Assembly (NCBI GenBank): GCA_003427395.1
Contig: BFEA01000699.1
Span: forward strand, 413,839 to 445,502
Source: Chara braunii
Taxonomy: Eukaryota > Streptophyta > Charophyceae > Charales > Characeae
Length of the DNA stretch: 31,664 bases
Reading direction: 5' to 3'
This document shows, one piece after another, positions 1 through 9,625 of the stretch (within the stretch, counting starts at the first letter, position 1; the number at the start of each line of letters is the position of its first letter). The position numbers and the translations under genes are program-made. A model generated the notes under the pieces. The model was not told where the DNA came from. It worked only from the letters and a program-made list of their open reading frames with translations, and ran no database searches.

Positions 1-296
1 AACCGACCAGTTATGTGTCGCTCATTGGCCGATGAGGCACTGACTGCTCATTAGCAGAACATGCACTGGCTGATTATTGACAGATCAGGCATTAGTTGTT
101 CATCAGCAGGGTTACATCAAGATAGACATATTGACCGTCGGGATCTTCGAACAACTGTTGACGCCCTACTATTTGGTCGCTTCAATGCGGCTGAACAGCG
201 AAAGTGGTTTCTACTCTAGAGCTTGAATCGGATGGCATAGTGTCCTCGAACCACTTCTAGTGTTTGCAGTACAGAGATACGGGAATAGGAGGGAGT
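1..296. other. Unannotated intergenic DNA
   Basis: No supported gene, RNA or repeat was recognised here. Overlapping short open frames are low-quality and match nothing I know. Confidence 0.5.
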
Positions 297-360
297 ATAA
301 TTATTATTGTTATTATTACTTTATTATTATTATTATTTTTTTTATTATTATCATCATTAT
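297..360. repeat. (ATT)n-type microsatellite
   Basis: Imperfect TTA/ATT trinucleotide repeat with a central T run. Short frames across it translate to poly-Ile or poly-Asn and are not genes. Confidence 0.9.
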
Positions 361-860
361 CGGTCCGATTGCAAAAGATCTCAGAACTCAGTCTCCAAGT
401 GGGAATTTGATAGGCAAGTTTGAATCCCACTCCCTGTCGATCGCTGAGGACCTCCGAAGCGGGCACAGCGGGTGACAGACGTTGTTGCCCTTGGCTTCAG
501 AGAGCGGCAGGCGTCCACCTCCCCGGGTTTCCTCACAACGTGTCGGCGATCGAGGGGCGCTTGGAAGTTGATGCGGCCGTTTTGTTTCTCTATAGTCGTG
601 TAGTGTGCCACGTCGCCCGTCGACTGGCATGTTTGTGGCAGTCGATCACTGATGTGGTTGTTTTTGTTTTTGTTTTCTTGCGGATGTGTCCAGTGCATGC
701 ACAACTAAGGGAAGGTCATGTGATTAATGGCACCTTTTCAGGGATGACACGACAAGAGGGGATGCGTTTTTTCAATTTCTTTCATGGAGCCAGGGCATGT
801 ATCGAATGGTACGTTTTGCAGGATTTTCGTTCCGCATCTCTGGCTATTGTGTTTCGCATC
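361..860. other. Intergenic DNA, no recognised gene
   Basis: Several overlapping frames of 70-150 codons exist on both strands (for example 420-866 plus and 381-704 minus), but none has a recognisable domain or a convincing composition. I see nothing that can be supported as a gene. Confidence 0.4.
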
Positions 861-894
861 GAATGAATGATTGATTGATTGATTGGTTGATCGG

Positions 895-968
<74 letters not shown>

Positions 969-1078
969 TATCGTTTGGTCGGTTAATCGGCCGATCGATT
1001 GATCCATTTAATGATTTATCGGTTGTTCCGATAATCGCTTCATCGATTGATTGATTGATTTATTGTTCGATTTATTCG
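861..1078. repeat. (GATT)n microsatellite with degenerate flanks
   Basis: A nearly pure GATT tetranucleotide array lies at about 864-960. It decays into variants (GGTT, CGGTT, GATC) up to about 1078. The minus-strand poly(Asn-Gln-Ser-Ile) frame over it is an artefact of the repeat. Confidence 0.93.
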
Positions 1079-1545
1079 TGGTTGAATTAAATGGCACAAG
1101 AAATGTGCATGGATAGACAAGAAGGTGCTTCTTTTGTTGTTGCATGACTGGATAACACAAAAAATCTGCATCGATAAATTAACGCAACAAAAGAACTCAT
1201 AGATGACACGAAAGTGCATTCAAGGATGCGGATATGCAAAAACTCTCACAGCGAGTACGACACTTCCGTCTGCGAAAACATCGTCGCTCTTCAAAGGTTC
1301 GTGAAATGATTAAAAGTCACACCAAGTAAACGATAGTAAAAGTAAAACAAAAAATGTCTCAACGAACAATACCATAAAGTAAATAAATCAAAACAACCGC
1401 AGTGACCCTGCAGAACTGTTCCCAGCACACTACACTCCCGCCGGAAAACAACAACAACCGCCGCCTCCCGTACATCACCAGCCCCCCCCCCCCCCCGTCT
1501 CGGAGATCGATACCGTAGCTACCGCCGTCGAGGGAGTTTGCGCGT
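1079..1545. other. AT-rich flank with C homopolymer
   Basis: AT-rich sequence without a recognised gene, followed by a run of about 15 C at 1482-1496. It is the 3' flank of the PIF/Harbinger nuclease. I searched by eye for a terminal inverted repeat of that transposon here and could not define one. Confidence 0.4.
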
Positions 1546-2724
1546 TCACGCGTGCTTCATGCGCTCCGCCAACGCTTCACACAACGCCAGCGCACGAGGC
1601 CGATTAAAGGTTTCCGCAATGGGGTGGGGTGGGTGATCCAACCCCAAATCCACGCGTCGACGCGCCCCATTAGCATCCACCTCCCACAACAAGTTATCGT
1701 CGAAGTCCATGCCAGCATCAAGGAGGATGTTGTGCAAAATGCACACGGCTTGGAACTGTTGTGGGAGAGTGTTCATATTCGTCTTGTGTGTGCGGAGGAA
1801 CAGCCTCCACATCCCCTTCAATCTCCCGAAAGCTCTCTCCACTGCCCCTCTGGCGACCTTCTGCTTGTTGTCGAACCTCTCTTCGTCGACACATTGATCG
1901 GCCCCCCCGTAAGGCACGACGATCCACTCCAGAGGAGGATAGCCATTATCGCAGAGAATGTACCCATATGTCTTCACTCCGAACGGCAGCACCACAGCAG
2001 GTTCACGGAAAAGATCCCCCTCCTCCGCACGCGCCCACATACTGGAAAGTTGAAGCACGCGAATGTCATGGCATCTCCCTGGATAACCCACAAAAACGTT
2101 CGTGATGTGCAAGTCCAAGTCCACCACCACCTGCACAACAACGGAAAAACGACGCTTCCGATCGAAGTAGTTCTTAGATGGTGCGTTCGCCAGTTTGTCC
2201 ACGTATCTGTGTGTGCAATCTATGCATCCATAGCAGTTGGGGAAACCCTTGGCCTCGAAGGCGCGCAGAACGAGCACTCGCCGCAACCCGGAAGGCCAGA
2301 CGATGTTGTCACGGTACACCCTCAGAAGCGCCCTGGTGACGTCCTCGACTGCAATCAAGCCTGATGTGCGTCCTATGCCAAATGACAATGTGTTGCTCTC
2401 ATACGTCTCCCCGCTTGCCCATCGATACAGCGCATATGCGCTGATGTGATCCGGCATCAATGGTACCCTGTAGAATATCACCCTCCGCTGCAGAAGAGGG
2501 GACAACGCCTCCACGATCTCCCGGACCACCCTAGGGGACATCCTCAACTTCTCCGTGTAGTAGTCGTCTGCCGCGTCGTCCATCTTCGGGAGATCCTCCC
2601 ATGTGCCTCCCGTCCTCCTCCTCATCCTCCACCTCGGAGTCGCCCACGGGATCACATCGGATGCGATGGCGCAACAAAACTGGACAATGGATTCGGATAC
2701 GGACTCATAGTCGGGTGCCTCCAT
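1546..2724 (-). CDS. PIF/Harbinger-type DDE nuclease (HARBI1-like, DDE_Tnp_4)
   Basis: Nuclease subunit of PIF/Harbinger DNA transposons, which normally acts with a separate Myb/SANT-like DNA-binding protein. The uninterrupted 392-residue frame is about the usual family length. An N-terminal helical region (about 50-150, with RMSPRVVREIVEAL and FGIGRTSGLI) precedes the catalytic core. Family motifs seen are GCIDCTH (Asp169), PGRCHDIRVL (Asp220), ILCDNGYP (Asp259) and VERAFGRLKG (Glu296), then CILHNILL. Asp259 to Glu296 is 37 residues, close to the usual D-35-E spacing, so D169/D259/E296 can be the catalytic triad. The start is the first ATG, at 2724; the in-frame codons just upstream are GTG, CAA and a TGA. 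No partner Myb ORF or terminal repeat was found, so this may be a lone transposase, a domesticated copy, or part of an element whose ends I cannot see. Confidence 0.88.
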   Translation of the reverse strand: MEAPDYESVSESIVQFCCAIASDVIPWATPRWRMRRRTGGTWEDLPKMDDAADDYYTEKLRMSPRVVREIVEALSPLLQRRVIFYRVPLMPDHISAYALYRWASGETYESNTLSFGIGRTSGLIAVEDVTRALLRVYRDNIVWPSGLRRVLVLRAFEAKGFPNCYGCIDCTHRYVDKLANAPSKNYFDRKRRFSVVVQVVVDLDLHITNVFVGYPGRCHDIRVLQLSSMWARAEEGDLFREPAVVLPFGVKTYGYILCDNGYPPLEWIVVPYGGADQCVDEERFDNKQKVARGAVERAFGRLKGMWRLFLRTHKTNMNTLPQQFQAVCILHNILLDAGMDFDDNLLWEVDANGARRRVDLGLDHPPHPIAETFNRPRALALCEALAERMKHA

Positions 2725-2733
2725 CACTTGTCA

Positions 2734-2910
2734 CAGGAGTTGACGCTGCCTGCGAATCGACAGTCTCATCTTGAGGCGCGTTGTCGTTCTCTCGATGTGA
2801 TATCGCATGGCAACTGCCGAAACAACTGCAACCAACGCATTTCTCTCCGAAGTCGTCAAGGCGTTGCCACCGCGCTGCAGCTCTCCGACCATGACCAGGG
2901 CTACATACCC
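2734..2910 (-). pseudogene. In-frame coding-like segment upstream of the PIF nuclease, ended by TGA
   Basis: In the nuclease frame, an open stretch rich in Arg, Val and Ala (including SERNALVAVVSAVAMRYHI and RLKMRLSIRRQRQLL) runs straight into a TGA at 2731-2733, three codons before the ATG at 2724. It may be the N-terminal extension of an ancestral, longer nuclease cut by one nonsense change, or the decayed C-terminus of the neighbouring LINE ORF2. The border between the two elements is not clear. Confidence 0.35.
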
Positions 2911-3398
2911 CCACCCTTTGGAGTAGTATCTATAGCCTGGAAGTGTGCCATACAGAATCCAATTGTCGGTCCATGGAAAAGTTTCTCCGGTACAGACGTC
3001 CCATAAGTTTGTCCACCACTGCTACAAAGTGTTCAACAGCGGTTACAGAACCCACAGCTGACTGTTAGATTCCCAACCCCAACTACATCTGTTACAAGTT
3101 TGGGGGAGGTCCATCCCTCTAACAGCCAGCCAGAGGGTCGTTGGTATTATCTGTAGGCCTTGAGCCCACAACAGGTTAGAATCCCGTTGTGACCGTAGCT
3201 TCTTCAGAGCTTTCCACAACGCGTTCCAATTGGGGTTCTCCACCGCTGAGTCTTTTACCTTCATATATCTCCTGTTTGCCACCATGGTTGGAGAATTTTC
3301 TTGTTTCGTTCTCAGTCTCAGGGCTTTTACTCCTGATATGGGAGAATAATGACAGATTGGGACCGGCGTATCAGTTTCTCTTTCCCCCTGTCGCCACC
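2911..3398 (-). pseudogene. LINE ORF2 C-terminus, zf-RVT-like remnant
   Basis: The minus-strand frame from 3285 gives NWNALWKALKKL, then a segment with TTLWLAVRGMDLPQTCNRC and WESNSQLW. This fits the zinc-binding C-terminal region (zf-RVT) of plant LINE ORF2: a Trp-rich lead-in, a CxxC pair and a later hydrophobic stretch. After a frame change the sequence continues with QWWTNLWDV and WILYGTLPGY toward 2911. Stops and frameshifts show decay. Assignment rests on position and motif shape, not a database search. Confidence 0.55.
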
Positions 3399-4139
3399 TT
3401 AACAGGCTAAGAGCAACGGTTCCACCCTGAAGGTATCAGCGCTCCCTAGTCCAAGCATCTGCTTCTGCAGTTGCATCACTCGGACTTCATGGAGGTCAGT
3501 TGTTGAGTGCACCACTCTGTCTTGCAGCTTTACTAGTTGTGTTCCCTTTTTGACAGCAGCCCCCTCTCTCCACTCCTCCACCTTCCATCCTCCCCTTAGG
3601 TCTGGCCCTACCATTTTCCAAATTTGAGGCTCCTCCTCGTTTGAACGCATCAACGTGCCCACTTTGTGTTCTGAGAACCTTCTGAGAGTGGCTGCCCACT
3701 GGCTTGAGATAGTTGCTATTAACTTTATTATGTCCTCCGTCACAGACCACATTCTTGGAAGCTTTTGTTTCAGCTGCTTGTCCGACACCTAATCATTTGT
3801 CTTCTCATCCCATAGGTGCTGGATGAGGAAGATTCTTTTTTCGACCCATGCCCTCCCGAAGTTACCCGTTTCATCTGTCGCGGCAAAACTGCCTACCTCT
3901 GGTGCTAGGATCAACGGGTTGTCAAATAAACATTGTGCTACAATCTTTTTATTTGTGTCTGGCAAGTGGAGCACTTCTAGGAATACTTTTTTTCAGGCTC
4001 GCAATATCCCTCTCCACAATTTGGACTTCATTCTTCTGTCTAAATACGATGGGATGAGGATCATGAGGATGCATTACCACACATCTTCCGGGGAAGACAT
4101 CACCCATTCCTTGCTTAGTACATACTCCACGAGGCGAAC
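3399..4139 (-). pseudogene. LINE ORF2 connection region
   Basis: Minus-strand fragments in two frames lie between the RT thumb and the zf-RVT-like tail. The first (3789-3974) holds NFGRAWVEKRIFLIQHLWDE; the second (3399-3788) holds MSDKQLKQKLPRMWSVTEDI and KVEEWREGAAVKKGTQL. They continue the ORF2 order without a visible gap, and the frame changes once near 3788. No enzymatic motif is expected here. The assignment comes mainly from colinearity. Confidence 0.55.
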
Positions 4140-4822
4140 CTACAACTTCGTGGGGTCTTCGAATAGGGATTTGACCACCCATTTGGCTAGCATTGCTAGA
4201 TTTTGCAACTGTGGATCCAGGAGTCTCAATCCGTCTTCATTACGGGGAAAACACATTGTGTCCCAAGCAACTTTCGTGATGTACCCCTCCTCCTCATCCG
4301 CTCCTGGTTTCCACAGGTATCTCGTCGTTGTTGTTCTTATAGCTGAATAGGCCTTTTGGCCCAGTAAGCATATGGATAAGGGGAACCACAATATCGAAAA
4401 GGCTGCTCCAGACAATACTAGGGCTCTGCCAAATGTAGAGAGCTTGTAATGTTTGACCCATCCTTGGATCCTTGCTTTGACTTTGTCTGTCAATAGTTGA
4501 TCTTGAGTCTTTGAACAGTCCGTGAGGGACACCTGAATTCCCAGAAACCTCTCTGAGTTTTCTGTTGGGACCTCTCTCAGCCCCCAGGTAACCTTGAGTA
4601 CAAATTGTGGTGGTAGGAAGTATGCTGATTTACTCCAATTAATGGAAGCCTCAAACAGTGGACAATATTCATCTATAACTATTTTTAGTTCTTTTAAGGA
4701 TGAGGTAGGGTTTTCACAGACAACCGTTAGATCATCTGCAAGTGCTCCCCCCTTCCATTCGAGGGTAGGACTCAGTCTAAGGCCCACTATTTCTAGATTA
4801 TATCTGATATTATCTAAGAGTT
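4140..4822 (-). pseudogene. LINE reverse transcriptase, C-terminal part (motif C to thumb)
   Basis: An open frame carries the RT active-site motif ADDLTVVCEN (motif C; the usual first residue Tyr/Phe is Leu in GGALADD), then INWSKSAYF, ERFLGIQVS (motifs D/E) and the thumb-like block GWVKHYKLSTFGRALVLSG. It continues with YLWKPGADEEEGYITKVAWD and NEDGLRLLDPQLQNLAMLAK, which is typical of plant L1 ORF2 after the RT. The upstream half of the RT lies at 7471-8470. The LINE sequence resumes at about SELLDNIRYN (near 4810), and the bases to its right belong to the insert. No stop lies inside this piece. Confidence 0.9.
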
Positions 4823-4929
4823 CACTCCATTGCTGTTGCGGTTTTGCACGTGGCATATGGCATGGGAGGCATTGGCTATGTCAACGTCTGTGGAGTACAG
4901 TGGAGTCAGCCCTTGGTAAAATGAAGTGT

Positions 4930-5499
4930 GAGTGCAGTGGCGACTGCAATCATGAGGAAGAGGGTGGGTCAACATAATCAGGGCGTTGCTCGGCATCAGC
5001 AACGGGCGTTGATCATCACCAGCATCATCATCAGCAGGGCGCAGTTTGACACCATCATCACAGTCAGGGTTTGTCATCATCATCAGGGTGCTGCTCGTCG
5101 TCATCATCATCACCATCATCATCAACAGGGCGTCGTTCGACATCATCATCACGGTAATGGTTCGTCATCAGCATCAGGTGTCATCACTATCATCATTATC
5201 AGGGTGCCGCTCGTCATCAACATCAAGGCATGGGTGGCTTCATTATCCACGCTGCTTATCATGATGATCATCATCATCATTGTGTCTTCATAGGGCGCCG
5301 CTGGGGTTGCTCGTTATCATCATCATCATTATTATTATGCCAGTGTCATTACCATCATCAATAGTTCACCATCATAAGGCGCTGTTGGCGAAGCTCGTCG
5401 TCATAGGGCGCCGCTCACCATCATTATCACTAGGCTACCATCCAAGGTGCTCGTCATTAGCACCATCATCATCCTTTTGTCATCACGGGGCGCGGTGCG

Positions 5500-5537
<38 letters not shown>

Positions 5538-5539
5538 GA

Positions 5540-5577
<38 letters not shown>

Positions 5578-5800
5578 ACATCATCATCAGCATCATCAGC
5601 ATCATCACCATCATCAATTTGTAATCATAGGGCGTTGTTGGTACTGTCCTTCAGTATGATCAGCAACATCATTCTGTCGTCATTTTCATCATTACTATCA
5701 TCATCATCATTTTGTTATTATTAGATGCTGCTTTTCAAGGCCTTGTTTGCCTTTCACATCAGCAGGTGAGTTGGTTGTCATCATCATCTTCAGGATGATG
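4930..5800. repeat. CAT/ATC-rich minisatellite with GGGCG spacers
   Basis: Runs of CAT/ATC alternate with a degenerate spacer of the form AGGGCGYYGYTCG, seen near 4980, 5035, 5120, 5200, 5295, 5405 and 5490. The purest CAT stretch is at about 5500-5615. Frames across it give poly-His, poly-Ile or poly-Met and are not genes. Confidence 0.85.
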
Positions 5801-6015
5801 TTCATCGTCAGCAGCAAATCCAAAAAAAGAAAACTCTCATCTACCTTTCTTCATCATAATTCTCAGAAATTTCTTATTATTTCACTCATATCTTAGGAAT
5901 TTGAGTTCCTAAAACTCTTGAGGCTCGTTTTTTTTTTTCTCCGCTATTAATTTCTGGTCCCCCTTCGGGCGCATTAATGAATTATTTTTGTGTAAGTGGG
6001 GGGTTGGGGTTTTAA
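5801..6015. other. AT-rich spacer
   Basis: Sequence between the CAT-rich repeat and the 392-bp tandem repeat, with a T run near 5930. No feature recognised. Confidence 0.4.
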
Positions 6016-6760
6016 GGAGGAGAGCTCTACTCCGCAGGGGCTTCACAAGGTGGGGGGTGAAATGCCCTGGAGGGAGTGGGGGCAGATTTTTGGGGGTTGC
6101 CCTATTCTGGGGCTGGGAGAGATGTATGGGCTGGCATCATATCCCAATGGAGGCAGATAGGGGTGAGGGGGTGGCTGAGGCATACTTTGGGTGAACTGGA
6201 TGCCTTAGTGGAAGTAGGGGGAGGAAGCAGGTATATCCAAGTTGGGGCCAATAAGGAGAGCTTGTGATCAGGGCAGTCCTTTTCGGTGGAGGCAGCGAAG
6301 GGATAGGGGGAGATGTAGGGGAGGGGGGGAAATAATCTACAACAACGTTTGGAATTCTGGTTCTCCTCTTTAGTGTAAACAAATTACTTCTGGTGAGGGG
6401 TTAGGTTGGGGGGGAGATCTACTCTGCAGGGGCTTCACAAGAAGGGAGGTGATTGCCCTGAAGAGAGACGGGGCAGGTTTTGGGGGATGCTCTATTCTGG
6501 GGTTTTGGGGGGAGATGTATGGATCGGCATCATATCCCAGCGGAGGCAGATAAGGGCAAGGGGTTGGCAGAGGCATACTTGCGTGGGAACTGGACGCCTT
6601 TGTGGGAGTAGGGGGGAAATGGGTCTGTCCCAAGTTGGGGCCAATGAGGAGTGCTCGTAATCAGGGGCGGTCCTTTTCGGTGAAGACATCGGTGGGGCAG
6701 GGGGATGAGGGGAAAGGGGGGAATTTCTATATCCTTTGCTCGAATTTGGTTGGGACTTTT
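6016..6760. repeat. Two-copy tandem repeat, period about 392 bp
   Basis: Two diverged G-rich copies. The anchor GGGGCTTCACAAG is at 6037 and 6429. Both copies also hold GGCATCATATCCCA, AAGTTGGGGCCAAT and GTCCTTTTCGGTG at the same offsets. G runs give several spurious Gly/Arg-rich frames. No protein function is supported. Confidence 0.85.
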
Positions 6761-6910
6761 TCTGATTCTTCCAGGAATATTCAAAACAAACATCCTTGTT
6801 ATTTCCTGGTAGTTTGAAGAATCTCTCAGGACTTTGAGGGACTCTTGGTGGTTTATACGAAGCTGCACTGGAATTAGACTGTTATATTCAAGATTCGTGG
6901 CTGTTCCATG

Positions 6911-7113
6911 CCAGAACGACGCTGGCCGGAGCCGGGGTGATGCCCTGTAACTGGCCGAAGGTGAGGGCAGGAGGCCTTGTAGAGAGACTCGGGGATGCTA
7001 TGCGGGGGCATCCTAAGGGACAGTTGGGGGTTGCTGACCCAGGACGACACTGGTCGGAGCTGGGGTGGGTCGCGTTGCCCTGTAACTTAGCGGATAGGGG
7101 GCGTGAGGCCTGG
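6911..7113. repeat. Two-copy tandem repeat, period 128 bp
   Basis: CCAGAACGACGCTGGCCGGA at 6911 recurs as CCAGGACGACACTGGTCGGA at 7039. The similarity continues through CCCTGTAACT and GAGGCCT. The second copy ends near 7113. Confidence 0.8.
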
Positions 7114-7340
7114 ATAAGTTTGTCAGAGCTTTGTTATGATCTGCTGAAATTTCCTTAGATACTTGAGTGTTCAGAGAATTGCGGGTGGATTTCAGGAGGT
7201 GTTTGGCGATCGTAAAAAAAGATTCATAGTTTTTCTCATCATCTATATTCGTGGTTTTCTCATCATCTATCCCGATTTTCAGCAGTTTGTTTATGATCTT
7301 GGAGGATACTCTCAAGCCGAAACCGGGTAATGGCCCCAAT

Positions 7341-7481
7341 ACTTCAATTTGTTCATAAATCTTTTCTACATGTCTTCATATGGGACGCTGGGCCCGATTC
7401 CCAGCACGTGCTGCTCCCTACGAATAGATTGGAGCATGTCTTCTAAAAAATAAATAAATAAATAAATAAAACTTCAAGTTG
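7341..7481 (+). mobile_element. Short tRNA-like SINE with (AAAT)n tail
   Basis: The 119-bp core (7352-7470) ends in A-rich (AAAT)n. It is flanked by ACTTCAATTTG (7341-7351) and ACTTCAAGTTG (7471-7481), a likely target-site duplication with one mismatch. Inside, GCTGGGCCCGATTCCCAGC (7387-7405) can fold as a tRNA T-arm: a 6-bp stem and a 7-nt loop, the loop overlapping a B-box-like GCCCGATTCC. No clear A box was found, so the tRNA origin is an inference. Confidence 0.5.
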
Positions 7482-8470
7482 GAGAACAAATAGTAGTGGC
7501 GCCAATGGGCAACCTTGTCGCAAGGATCTGGTCAGGGGGAATTCCTCTGAGAGATTGTCATTTATCATTACCATCGAGGTGCCATTTGCGTACATAGCAT
7601 CAATTAGGGAACCCGCTGTCAAATCCTATTTTAGTCAGTGTAGCAGTAACAAAGGTCTAACCCACTTTATCGTAGGTCTTCTCCATGTCCAACAACAGGA
7701 CTGCGACGTCTCTTTTTTCGCACCGGTTACCTCTAAGGCTTGAACAACGGTCATAATGTTCTCAAAGATAGTTCTCCCCTTAACAAACGCCCCTTGTTCC
7801 CAACCCACTAGATTTGGCAGAATCGTGGCCAATCTAATCGCCAGGGTTTTGGCTAGGATCTCATAAGCGACGTTTAGCAGGGATATTGAACGATAGTTCT
7901 TTACTTCTCGTTTGTCTCCTTTCTTATACACTAGGGAGACAACCCCTTTAACAAGGTTGGGAGGTAGGGCCTCTTTTTCCAAGGCATTGTTGTAAAATGG
8001 GCTAGGAAAGGTCCAAAGCCCTCCCAACAAGTGAGGAACAGCTCCACCGGGAGTCCATCAAGACTCGGGCATTTACCTGCCGCCATTTGCTTTGCTGCTC
8101 TGTGGAGTTCGTCCTGTGATAAGAGGAGGTCAAGGCTTGGTTTTTCCGTAGTGTTCATACTGAGCTTAGTCTTGTCCCAAAAATTTGAGTTCATGGATAG
8201 ATCCATCGTAAACTTGTCCAAGGGGCGTCTTGTGGAAACTATGTCCCTAAAATAGTCCATCGCATAGGCACACATTGTAGCTGTGTGTGACGCCACTACT
8301 GCGTTTTGCTGGGTAGGGTGTACAAGTTCTCTGACTACTGGTTTAGATTGTCTTAGAATTAGGGAACAAAAGGTAAGTTTGGTCATTCTGTCATAGCCCA
8401 CTATCCCACAGAGTATTAGCCACTTGAGCCATTCTGATTGTTTTTGTAGTTCTAATAACTCCAACTGGCA
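7471..8470 (-). pseudogene. LINE reverse transcriptase, N-terminal part (linker to motif B)
   Basis: Linker and palm of the LINE RT. From right to left: GYDRMTKLTFCSLILRQS (linker), ELHRAAKQMAAGKCPSLDGL (motif 0/1-like), LVYKKGDKREVKNYRSISLL with LAIRLATILP and QGAFVKGRTI (fingers), then motif A as VLLLDMEKTYDKV after a frameshift near 7720, and motif B as TRSLRQGCPLAPLLF. The catalytic Asp of motif A is kept. At least two frameshifts and a stop after YDKVG inactivate the frame. The reading breaks at about 7471, where the foreign insert begins; motif C is found at 4140-4822. Confidence 0.9.
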
Positions 8471-8689
8471 TAATGCCCCTTTTCATTTTTCTGACCAAAA
8501 ATAGTCCGTGAAAGGATTTTGCCCCATGAGCACCTTTGCCTGTTCAATGTCTTTTAGGCACTTCATCTCTTTCTATTTTTTATTTGCTGATTTCATTCGT
8601 GAAAAGACCATTAGAGTTTCTCTAATTATATTCAATCCCACTTTCGTCCACTGGTCTTCTGTTCCAAACAGCTCTCGTGTCAACGGGCA

Positions 8690-9615
8690 TTGTGCCATCT
8701 GAGTATTAACCCAGTCCACAATGCCTTAAAGTTGTCTTTTAGATTTGCCACGTTTAAGCGAAAGGGGGGTCTGGTTTTCTAGACCAGGTCCTTTGCCATT
8801 ATGTCTGCTACCACAGGATAGTGGTCCGAGATGTCTGAGATTAAGAAATATGAAAAACCAAAAAACCAAAAATTTGACCCCCAAACCCTAATTTCAGTTT
8901 TGGTCTCATTAGTAAGGAGCTGAAAATGGAGGTCCCCGTTAACCATTTGTGAGGCACCTATCCCATGTTTCCCCTCTCGTAGTTAATCTAGCCTCCTACG
9001 AGACTGCGGGTTTGTCTCTGTGGGTCGTGGCCCATACCATGTATACCCATGGTCGTCAGGATTCATAATCCTCTAGGTATCTGTGAGCGATTGGGCTTCG
9101 TGTAAAGACAGAAGCATTGTGTTGTCCGGCCGCATGGCCACTGGACTAGGTGAGTCTAATCCTGGATTCAATGTGGCATTCCAATCTCCTATCACATATA
9201 AGTTTTCTACCTCGGGAATATGTGCTGGAAGATATGCTAGGAATGACACGTGTTTCGAATAGGTTGTCGGGGCAAATACAGACATTACAGTCCATTCTTC
9301 GGAGTCGATTTCCAGTTTGACCCATACCCAGCGGCCTCTCGGGTCCAAGTAATGGTCTAATGATTAGATAGTCCAAGTCTTTGTGAATATGTACAGCCAC
9401 GCCCCTTTAGTCTCGTCCGTTGAGGCCCAGAACTGTGGTCCCGCACAACACCACTTTGCGTCTCGTATCTTGTCCTCGTTTAATTTTATCTCCTGCAGAC
9501 CGATGATGTGGGCATTCTCTGTATATAGCCACGATCATACTATTGTTTGTTTCTCTTTATCTCCTACGCCTTTTACGTTCCAGGTCACTATTCGGATCTT
9601 ACTGGGCATGACCAT
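8690..9615 (-). pseudogene. LINE ORF2 start and AP-like endonuclease (EEP family)
   Basis: Target-nicking endonuclease domain at the ORF2 N-terminus. The ATG at 9615 (or 9609) begins MVMPSKIRIVTWNVKGVGDK, then HIIGLQEIKL (metal-binding Glu), MSVFAPTTYSKHVSF, NLYVIGDWNATLNPG (catalytic GDxN-type motif), GYTWYGPRP, SRRRLD and finally SDHYPVVADIM (terminal catalytic His). These are the ordered motifs of exonuclease-endonuclease-phosphatase proteins. In-frame stops and frame changes occur, for example around 9060-9075 and near 8785 after AKDLV. ORF1 ends only about 10 bp upstream at 9626, a tight bicistronic arrangement. Confidence 0.88.
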
Positions 9616-9625
9616 CGCTACGGTC

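Larger units (their letters stand above)
4823..7470. other. Foreign insert splitting the LINE reverse transcriptase
   Basis: The RT breaks after motif B (RQGCPLAPLLFVLQLEV, near 7471) and resumes at LLDNIRYN (near 4815). In intact L1 elements these two pieces adjoin. The insert of about 2.65 kb holds CAT-rich minisatellite, two two-copy tandem repeats and a SINE-like unit at its right end. A minus-strand frame at 7013-7339 (with RVSSKIINKLLKIGIDDEKT) looks slightly coding-like, but I do not recognise it. No single transposon explains the whole insert. Confidence 0.6.

Noticed and set aside
738-1007. Minus-strand frame of repeated Asn-Gln-Ser-Ile
   Set aside because: It is the translated GATT microsatellite.
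1546-2727. Nuclease start at 2727
   Set aside because: The codon at 2725-2727 is GTG. A eukaryotic start is expected at the adjacent ATG (2724).
2446-3006. 186-codon plus-strand frame
   Set aside because: It overlaps the 5' half of the PIF nuclease and LINE remnant on the other strand and has no recognisable motif.
4928-5659. His-, Ile- and Met-rich frames
   Set aside because: They are translations of CAT/ATC repeats with no unique protein sequence.
7387-7405. A tRNA gene
   Set aside because: Only a T-arm-like hairpin is present; no acceptor, D-arm or anticodon arm can be drawn.
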